A stretch of 19,924 bases of DNA, taken from contig DASWHW010000206.1 in NCBI GenBank assembly GCA_036397975.1, positions 1 through 19,924 of the forward strand, read 5' to 3'. Source of the stretch: SZUA-287 sp036397975 (GTDB taxonomy: Bacteria; Bacteroidota; Ignavibacteria; UBA10030; UBA6906). The notes under the pieces were generated by a model that saw only the letters and a list, made by a program, of their open reading frames with translations, searched no databases and had not been told where the DNA came from. Made by a program: the position numbers and the translations under genes. Of this stretch, positions 15,303 through 19,924 are shown in pieces (the first letter of the stretch is position 1; every line of letters starts with the position of its first letter).

Positions 15303-15842
15303 ATGAATTCCGTCGATTCTTCCCCCGCTTGGCGCATTGCTCTTTTTATTCTCATTCTCTCTTCGACCTTTTGGCTCGGGGGTGCGCACGCACGGCTGCT
15401 CATCGCCAATCAGCTTTTGCAGATGGGAACGCTGGAATTCAATCCGTATCTCGCTCCTGAGTCCGAACGAGAACTTTTCCGGCTCCTGTCATTTTCTTCG
15501 TTGACGGTGATTCTTTCGTATGGCACCGCGTTGATCAGCGGGACGATTTTCTTATGGGCGTCACCCTTGCGTTTCAAGGAACATGGTTGGTTGATGCTGA
15601 GCGCGATTTTGTTTTACGTATTCGTCCCGGTGGAAGCATTCTTGATATTCCTTGATGGAAAAATGATTTACTATGAGTTCTTCACCACAGAAGGAAATAG
15701 TGTGTTCCGGGAGTTGTTCATCGCCCGCATGGGGGCACTTGCAGGTGCTCCGTTTATTGCGACGCTTTGCTATTACACCATTATTGGTCTTGCGGTTTTC
15801 CAACCGATGAAACTCACATCGATCAGATCACATGAAGGTTGA
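15303..15842 (+). CDS. Four-helix integral membrane protein, unknown function
   Basis: This 179-residue protein has four likely transmembrane helices at about residues 12-30, 63-86, 96-117 and 145-167. A loop of about 30 residues follows helix 1, and one of about 25 residues (KMIYYEFFTTEGNSVFRE) lies between helices 3 and 4. The loop and tail residues are Arg/Lys-rich at 90-95 and 170-175. No family motif is recognisable. The ATG at 15303 lacks a strong ribosome binding site, but no better in-frame start is visible. The 3' end overlaps the next gene by 11 bp, so the two are likely co-translated. Confidence 0.75.
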   Translation: MNSVDSSPAWRIALFILILSSTFWLGGAHARLLIANQLLQMGTLEFNPYLAPESERELFRLLSFSSLTVILSYGTALISGTIFLWASPLRFKEHGWLMLSAILFYVFVPVEAFLIFLDGKMIYYEFFTTEGNSVFRELFIARMGALAGAPFIATLCYYTIIGLAVFQPMKLTSIRSHEG

Positions 15843-16110
15843 TCAACTCATTCTCGAGCTTGAAGAAGTTGCGAAGCAACTCGGTATTTCCATTCGCTAC
15901 GAGAAAGGAGATTTCGAGGGTGGGTATTGCATTCTTCGGGATACCAAGATGCTCATTGTGAATAGGCGCGTTCAACCGCAAAAGAAGGCGGCAGTCCTTG
16001 CCCTGGGACTAAACGATATGGGACTGGACAATATGTATCTCAAACCCGCTTTGCGCGAATTCATTGAGGACGAAGTGGTGAAAGCGCAAAGAGAAGCACG
16101 GCAAGTATGA
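15832..16110 (+). CDS. Small conserved-looking protein (92 aa), unknown function
   Basis: This 92-residue protein begins with an amphipathic helix (LILELEEVAKQLGISIRYEKG), continues through a strand-rich middle with GGYCILRDTKMLIVNRR, and ends in a helix with ALREFIEDEVVKAQREA. The pattern of a helix followed by GxGGYC and an IVN(R/K)R strand reminds me of small uncharacterised proteins of the Bacteroidetes/Chlorobi group, but I cannot name a family or function. It overlaps the membrane protein gene by 11 bp and the following HAD gene as ATGA. The start sits within the previous gene's end, with AAGG upstream in a coding context. Confidence 0.75.
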   Translation: MKVDQLILELEEVAKQLGISIRYEKGDFEGGYCILRDTKMLIVNRRVQPQKKAAVLALGLNDMGLDNMYLKPALREFIEDEVVKAQREARQV

Positions 16111-16802
16111 TCAAAGCGATTATTTTTGATCTCGACAATACGCTTGTAGACTTCATGGGCATGAAACGTAACGCTGTGTCGGCGGCGATTCATGCGATGA
16201 TCGATGCGGGCTTGCAGCTTTCACCAGACGAAGCGCAACAACGCATCGACGAGATTTACAAAGAGCGCGGAATCGAGTTCCAAAATGTGTTCGATCAACT
16301 TCTCTACGATGTATTCAAAAAAGTGGATTACAAGATTCTCTCAGCGGGAGTCATTTCCTATCGACGGGCGAGGGAAGCTTCCCTGGTACCGTATCCGCAC
16401 GTGACTTTGACTCTGGTGGAGTTACTGAAGAGGGGACTCAAACTTGCGGTGGTGTCGGATGCACCCGGGCGCGAAGCGTGGCTGCGACTCAGCTATCTGA
16501 ACTTTGCCCATCTTTTTGATTGTGTCGTCACGTTTGACGATACAGGGGAGAGAAAACCAAGCCCAGCCCCATTTCGCAAGGCGTTGGAGATGCTGCGTGT
16601 CCACCCTGATGAGACTCTTATGGTTGGTGATTGGCCTGAACGGGACGTTGTGGGGGCAGGGCAGATTGGTATTACAACGGTTTTCGCCCGTTACGGCGAT
16701 ACGTTCGGCACCGTTGAATCGAACGCCGATTACGATATCAATGACATTTCCGAAATCCTTGGCGTGATCGAAAAGGAAAATTCCTCGGCAAAAGCAGGAT
16801 AA
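16107..16802 (+). CDS. HAD-superfamily hydrolase, subfamily IA
   Basis: This 231-residue HAD phosphatase has all four motifs: the DxD pair D8/D10 in IIFDLDNTLVD, S117 in LAVVSDAPG, K150 in GERKPSP, and D175/D180 in MVGDWPERD. A helical cap domain occupies about residues 16-95. The normal DxD distinguishes it from the DxG-type HAD at the left end of the window. The substrate is unknown; members of this subfamily dephosphorylate sugar phosphates, nucleotides or glycolate phosphate. It starts with an ATGA overlap with the 92-residue ORF and ends 7 bp before acpS. Confidence 0.9.
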   Translation: MIKAIIFDLDNTLVDFMGMKRNAVSAAIHAMIDAGLQLSPDEAQQRIDEIYKERGIEFQNVFDQLLYDVFKKVDYKILSAGVISYRRAREASLVPYPHVTLTLVELLKRGLKLAVVSDAPGREAWLRLSYLNFAHLFDCVVTFDDTGERKPSPAPFRKALEMLRVHPDETLMVGDWPERDVVGAGQIGITTVFARYGDTFGTVESNADYDINDISEILGVIEKENSSAKAG

Positions 16803-16809
16803 AGTCCGC

Positions 16810-17187
16810 ATGGTTCGAGGCATTGGTGTTGACATTATAGAGATCGACCGAATACAAAAGAGTATCGAAGATTCCGGCGACCGTTTCTTGCAGAAGGTCT
16901 TTACACAAAAAGAAATTGAATACTGCTCCGGGAAGACAAACAAGTTTCAGCACTTTGCCGCGCGATTTGCGGCGAAAGAAGCGGTCAGCAAGGCGCTTGC
17001 GACAGGCTGGTCCGGCGACTTCCTCTGGAAAGATGTTGAAGTAATGAATGAAGCGAGTGGCGCTCCGCGGGTGACGTTGTATGGAAAACTCCGTGAACGT
17101 CTTTCCGGCGCCCTGGTTCTCGTCTCGCTGTCCCATTCCGAAAGCCATGTGGTGGCAATGGCACTGATACAGGACGATGTTTCATGA
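16810..17187 (+). CDS. acpS: Holo-[acyl-carrier-protein] synthase
   Basis: This 125-residue enzyme transfers 4'-phosphopantetheine from CoA to apo-ACP, activating the carrier for fatty acid synthesis. GIGVDIIEIDRI (4-15) with Mg ligand D8, and HFAARFAAKEAVSKAL (48-63) with E57 and K56 are the two AcpS signatures. LSHSESHVVAMAL near the end is also typical (canonical SHxxxYAxA). Its length is normal. The 7-bp gap after the HAD gene and the ATGA overlap with the histidine kinase gene place it inside the long co-directional run. Confidence 0.96.
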   Translation: MVRGIGVDIIEIDRIQKSIEDSGDRFLQKVFTQKEIEYCSGKTNKFQHFAARFAAKEAVSKALATGWSGDFLWKDVEVMNEASGAPRVTLYGKLRERLSGALVLVSLSHSESHVVAMALIQDDVS

Positions 17188-18680
17188 AATTGACAATCTA
17201 CAAGAAGATGATGTTCGGCTTCCTGGTGGTCATCCTGTTGATGACGATTGTCAATGGCTATATCTTGTGGGAACTGAGCTCTGTTACGGAGACGGCGAAG
17301 TCAACCCTTACCTCAGACGTGCAGGCCATTGATCTGGCCAAAGAACTGTTGACGTACCTGCACGATGAAAACACCAACGGCCAGAAATATTATAGTGTGG
17401 GAGACAGCGCCTACTATCTTTTGTACAGCGATCGTACCCGCCAGTTCGACAACCTCACCACTGGACTGCTTGGGCAGCTAAAGGTCGATTCGGAAAGCCT
17501 GATTGTTCGCGATGTTCGGAACGATCACGATCGGCTGCGATCGATCATCCAGAGTCAAAGACAGGATGTTCAAAACAGAACTTTGACGGAAGATGATTTC
17601 CCCGAAACGATGATTACTCAGCTGAGTGGAGGCCTTGAAGGGTTAATTAGATCGAAACAGGTCTCCATCGACAATTCCATGAAAGCTGTCGGACAAACAA
17701 CTGGCCGTTCGTTCAATGTAGCCATCATCCTGACCATTTGTACTCTGCTCGCTGCTATTACTCTCGCCCTTATCATTACGCAAACACTCACAAAGCCTAT
17801 CAGTATTCTCAAACGGGGGACAGAGCAAGTGGCGCGGGGCTTCTTTACCCAGATCCCCGTCACGACAGCTGATGAATTTGCCCTGCTGACGCTCGCATTC
17901 AACGATATGAGTGAGAAATTGAAAACGGTAAATGAGCGGAAAGCAGAAATGATGCAACGCATCTCTCATGAATTGCGAACCCCTCTGCAGGCGATGCTCT
18001 CAGCGCACTTTCTCCTTTCGGAGCAGCGTTTGGGACCGATCAACGCAGAACAGGCAAGTCTCCTGACATCGATACGGGAAAGCATCGACAAGTTGACAAA
18101 GTTCAGTAATCAGTTTCTGGATATCGCGAAGGTTGAGGCGGGCATGATGGAGTACTCGTTTGAACAGGTTGACCTGGTCAAACTTATTTCTCCGGCGATC
18201 GATGAGGCTCAACTGATCGCTGCACGCAAAGCGATTACCGTTGACTTGACCTACACTGAAGTGCCAGCAATTGTTGCAGATCCTGAAAAGATCGGACAGA
18301 TAATCAACAACCTGTTGAGCAACGCGGTCAAGTATACGCAAAAAGGGGGAAGTGTCATTGTGAATGTCTCTCCCTCCGACGTTGGCGTCCGTATTGCTGT
18401 CCAGGATTCCGGTGTCGGCATTGCACCGGAGGATCTCACACGGATTTTCACAAAATTTTATAGAGCAAAGAGTGCGACCATGGCAAGTGTTAAGGGAACC
18501 GGAGTCGGGTTGGCACTGGTAAAAGCATTGACCGAAGGACATGGAGGCGTAGTTTCTGTTCAAAGCACCAGCGGGGTTGGGTCAACGTTCTTCGTAGAGT
18601 TGCCGCGTGTCCCGGATCGGTCTGTTAACAGGGGTCACCAACCACTGCTCATCACGCGGGGACAGGAAGTTGATGCATAG
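17184..18680 (+). CDS. Membrane histidine kinase (sensor-HAMP-HisKA-HATPase)
   Basis: This 498-residue sensor kinase has TM1 at about 10-30, a periplasmic helical sensor at about 31-175, TM2 at about 178-199, and a HAMP linker at about 199-252. The HisKA domain has the phospho-acceptor H262 in RISHELRTPLQAML. The ATP-binding domain has the N box around N375-N380, the G1 box DSGVGI (408-413), the F box IFTKFYR (421-427) and the G2 box GTGVGLA (438-444). All catalytic boxes are intact. Its start overlaps acpS as ATGA, and its end overlaps a lipoprotein gene by 8 bp. No partner response regulator adjoins it, so its target is elsewhere or is the lone receiver at 5344-5730. Confidence 0.94.
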   Translation: MKLTIYKKMMFGFLVVILLMTIVNGYILWELSSVTETAKSTLTSDVQAIDLAKELLTYLHDENTNGQKYYSVGDSAYYLLYSDRTRQFDNLTTGLLGQLKVDSESLIVRDVRNDHDRLRSIIQSQRQDVQNRTLTEDDFPETMITQLSGGLEGLIRSKQVSIDNSMKAVGQTTGRSFNVAIILTICTLLAAITLALIITQTLTKPISILKRGTEQVARGFFTQIPVTTADEFALLTLAFNDMSEKLKTVNERKAEMMQRISHELRTPLQAMLSAHFLLSEQRLGPINAEQASLLTSIRESIDKLTKFSNQFLDIAKVEAGMMEYSFEQVDLVKLISPAIDEAQLIAARKAITVDLTYTEVPAIVADPEKIGQIINNLLSNAVKYTQKGGSVIVNVSPSDVGVRIAVQDSGVGIAPEDLTRIFTKFYRAKSATMASVKGTGVGLALVKALTEGHGGVVSVQSTSGVGSTFFVELPRVPDRSVNRGHQPLLITRGQEVDA

Positions 18681-19233
18681 ATCATTCATTTGGATGGCCT
18701 TCCTGCTCCTTTCCGGCTGCGCATCATTTGAATCGGAGCAGTCAGGCACAGAACCGTGGTCCCCGGTAGAACGTCACATGGCGATCGCAGACACACTGGA
18801 GCAGATAAATCTGCTGGCAGAGGCTTCACTGGAGTACACCCTCGCCGCTCAGTTATATCCTTCCTCGGAATACTATCCGATGGCAGTGCGGAAGGCAGCA
18901 TTTCTCTACAGTGACAGACGAAACCCGGCTCGCAATGATAGTGTCTCTATCTTCTGGTTCCAACGATATCTTGAACTACCACTTTCCGCGGAGCAAAGAG
19001 AGATCACCTCATTATATCTTCAACTGAGAGAGGAAACATCGACTCTTCGCAATTCTCTCACGAGACAAGGAAGCGTTGCGGATAGCCTTCAAACGATTGT
19101 CAGAAGACAGGGGAATGAGATGGGGAATCGCGCCAAACGACTTGCGGAGCTGGAGGCAGAACTCGCAAAAGCGAACGACGAACTACAAAAACTTCGTGAA
19201 ATCGACGTGAAGATGCATAAGACGAAGAAGTAA
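18673..19233 (+). CDS. Outer/inner-membrane lipoprotein with helical repeats and C-terminal coiled coil
   Basis: I start at the ATG at 18673, preceded by AGGAAG and overlapping the kinase stop by 8 bp. Earlier in-frame starts lie inside the kinase gene. The 186-residue product has a short basic and hydrophobic signal (MHRSFIWMAFLLLSGC) with lipobox LSGC and lipidated C16. Residues 35-90 are helical and TPR-like (LAEASLEYTLAAQLYP, YYPMAVRKAAFLYSD). Residues from about 110 to 180 form a heptad-rich coiled coil (RAKRLAELEAELAKANDELQ). Coupling to the sensor kinase suggests it helps sense envelope state or modulates the kinase, as QseG does for QseE/GlrK. That comparison rests on layout only, not on sequence identity I can measure. 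Confidence 0.85.
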   Translation: MHRSFIWMAFLLLSGCASFESEQSGTEPWSPVERHMAIADTLEQINLLAEASLEYTLAAQLYPSSEYYPMAVRKAAFLYSDRRNPARNDSVSIFWFQRYLELPLSAEQREITSLYLQLREETSTLRNSLTRQGSVADSLQTIVRRQGNEMGNRAKRLAELEAELAKANDELQKLREIDVKMHKTKK

Positions 19234-19246
19234 GCTTGGAACTGTA

Positions 19247-19277
19247 TTGAATGTCATGGGTATATTGTTTATTTTTG
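19247..19277 (+). promoter_or_regulatory. Candidate promoter for the MerR-family gene
   Basis: TATTTTTG (19270-19277) matches the Bacteroidetes-type -7 element TAnnTTTG, with a TTG at 19247-19249 20 bp upstream. An alternative sigma70-like reading uses TTGGAA (19236-19241) and TATATT (19261-19266) with a long 19-bp spacer. Either lies in the 72-bp gap ahead of the MerR-type gene. The AT-rich context supports a promoter, but neither match is decisive. Confidence 0.3.
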
Positions 19278-19305
19278 CTCACCACCAACAAGACCGCGAG
19301 GCTTC

Positions 19306-19689
19306 ATGAAGTCTCTTAGCATTAAGAAGCTCTATTATTCAATCAGTGAAGTAAGTCGTATTACCGACCTTGAGCAATACGTGCTTCGCTATTGGGAATC
19401 CGAGTTTGAACTACTCAAACCGGCAAAAAATCGTGCCGGAAACCGGATTTATACAAACCGGGACATCAAACTGATTCTCCACATCAAGTACTTGTTGCGG
19501 GACGAGCGCTACACGATTGAAGGAGCAAAACAGGTGCTGGAAGATTACACCCCCGATCCGGATACCGGAGAGCAACTAGAACTGATTGACGCCCAAAAGC
19601 CCAAAAGTAAGATCAAGGACGAACAGCTTCGCACGGATGTGATGGAAGTAAAGAGATTCCTCGAAGACCTGTTGCAAGAACTCAACTGA
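19306..19689 (+). CDS. MerR-family transcriptional regulator
   Basis: This 127-residue DNA-binding protein has an N-terminal MerR-type winged helix-turn-helix: YYSISEVSRITDLEQYVLRYWESEF (the conserved RYWE at 28-31), then NRAGNRIYTNRDIKLILHIKYLL and the TIEGAKQVL helix of the wing region. It ends in a predicted coiled-coil dimerisation helix (LRTDVMEVKRFLEDLLQELN). There are no cysteines, so it is not a metal sensor, and there is no added ligand domain. It is a short MerR of the kind common in FCB-group genomes. The target promoter is unknown. It follows the lipoprotein gene after a 72-bp gap with promoter-like sequence and precedes a palindrome-rich non-coding tail. Confidence 0.92.
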   Translation: MKSLSIKKLYYSISEVSRITDLEQYVLRYWESEFELLKPAKNRAGNRIYTNRDIKLILHIKYLLRDERYTIEGAKQVLEDYTPDPDTGEQLELIDAQKPKSKIKDEQLRTDVMEVKRFLEDLLQELN

Positions 19690-19776
19690 AGGACATTTAC
19701 GACGAGATGGAAGTCGGTTTCCCGAGAGGGGGAGATCAAGGGAAGGGAACAGTCGAGCGTAGATAGAGTCACTAAT

Positions 19777-19800
19777 AACGGAGCGTAGCGCAGTTCCGTT
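19777..19800 (+). repeat. Hairpin 1: AACGGA/TCCGTT stem in the right-end palindrome cluster
   Basis: AACGGA (19777-19782) pairs with TCCGTT (19795-19800) across a 12-base loop containing GCGTAGCGC, itself a short palindrome. It begins 87 bp after the MerR stop and is immediately followed by hairpin 2. Sequences of the form CGGAGCGTAGCGCAG resemble repetitive extragenic palindromes or the 5' part of a tRNA. Which applies is not settled. Confidence 0.6.
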
Positions 19801-19825
19801 GTCGTTCCGACCGTGTCGGAACGAC
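19801..19825 (+). repeat. Hairpin 2: perfect 11-bp stem in the right-end palindrome cluster
   Basis: GTCGTTCCGAC (19801-19811) and GTCGGAACGAC (19815-19825) form a perfect 11-bp stem around the 3-base loop CGT. No T-run follows, so it does not look like a simple intrinsic terminator of the MerR gene. It is the strongest palindrome in the tail region. Confidence 0.8.
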
Positions 19826-19872
19826 ACGAGAATCCTCGTGGCGCTCAAAGGGTTAAACGCGACAGCGCCACG
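19825..19872 (+). repeat. Hairpins 3 and 4: overlapping, mutually exclusive stems
   Basis: CACGAG (19825-19830) pairs with CTCGTG (19835-19840) across AATC. CGTGGCGCT (19837-19845) pairs with AGCGCCACG (19864-19872) across an 18-base loop. The two stems share CGTG at 19837-19840, so in RNA only one can form fully at a time. The shared segment suggests either an alternating structure or a mosaic of repeat units. No gene is visible in this stretch. Confidence 0.65.
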
Positions 19873-19924
19873 GGACCCGGTAGCGCACCTGAATGGGGTT
19901 CACCACTACCCTCCATTATTTCCT

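Larger units (their letters stand above)
19690..19924. other. Non-coding tail with palindromes and tRNA-Pro-like blocks
   Basis: No gene with recognisable content lies between the MerR stop and the window edge. From 19777 the region is a chain of hairpins. GTAGCGCAG (19785-19793) and the block 19876-19902, which includes GGTAGCGCACCTG and ATGGGGT, match the order of D-arm and anticodon-arm sequences of bacterial tRNA-Pro (GGG), but they are separated by 82 bp of hairpins. The 3' anticodon strand is imperfect and no T-arm or acceptor follows in the remaining 22 bp. This is therefore not annotated as a tRNA gene. Confidence 0.5.

Noticed and set aside
18000..18563. 187-codon minus-strand ORF inside the histidine kinase
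   Set aside because: Antisense to intact HisKA and ATPase boxes; no independent motif or start signal.
18607..18672. Upstream in-frame start for the lipoprotein inside the kinase gene
   Set aside because: It would place 22 polar residues before the signal peptide and destroy the lipoprotein signal; the ATG at 18673 has AGGAAG and a proper lipobox.

Overview
The window is an ordinary chromosomal stretch of about 50% GC, densely coded, with no phage, transposase, CRISPR or rRNA genes. The gene set fits a bacterium of the FCB group, most likely an Ignavibacteria/Chlorobi-like lineage: three-subunit PntAA/PntAB/PntB transhydrogenase, type 2 IPP isomerase, bifunctional phosphoglucose/phosphomannose isomerase, and HPr plus enzyme I without an enzyme II nearby. 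Many genes have clear Shine-Dalgarno sequences, which argues against Bacteroidia proper. The taxonomic call is an inference from gene content.

Layout. (1) Positions 1-1538, minus strand: a coupled operon of HAD phosphatase, Nudix hydrolase, a small Cys-rich protein, and the start of homoserine kinase (thrB), cut by the window edge. (2) 1886-4781, plus: pntAA-pntAB-pntB, the proton-translocating NAD(P) transhydrogenase. (3) 4804-5730: a STAS anti-sigma-factor antagonist (minus) and a stand-alone response-regulator receiver (plus), divergent around a 200-bp region with candidate promoters in both directions and two palindromes. (4) 5748-9303, minus: a two-way hairpin terminator, then ahcY, metK and a sugar-1-phosphate nucleotidyltransferase, transcribed in the order nucleotidyltransferase-metK-ahcY. 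(5) 9522-19233, plus: thirteen tightly packed co-directional genes: IPP isomerase, polyprenyl synthase, HPr, enzyme I, PGI/PMI, a 31-residue membrane peptide, a 145-residue unknown, a four-helix membrane protein, a 92-residue unknown, a HAD hydrolase, holo-ACP synthase, a membrane histidine kinase and a lipoprotein. A MerR-type regulator follows after 72 bp. (6) 19690-19924: a non-coding tail with a cluster of strong palindromes and two blocks resembling parts of tRNA-Pro.

Functional themes are redox balancing (Pnt), the SAM cycle (MetK/AhcY), isoprenoid precursor and prenyl chain synthesis (Fni plus prenyl synthase), a probably regulatory PTS phosphorelay with HPr carrying both His15 and Ser46, fatty-acid carrier activation (AcpS), and signalling (STAS, receiver, histidine kinase with lipoprotein).

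I do not see a convincing new defence or mobile system. The points most worth a second look are the palindrome/tRNA-Pro-like cluster at the right end, the overlooked 31-codon membrane peptide, the kinase-lipoprotein pair, the small Cys-rich protein, and the divergent STAS/receiver control region.
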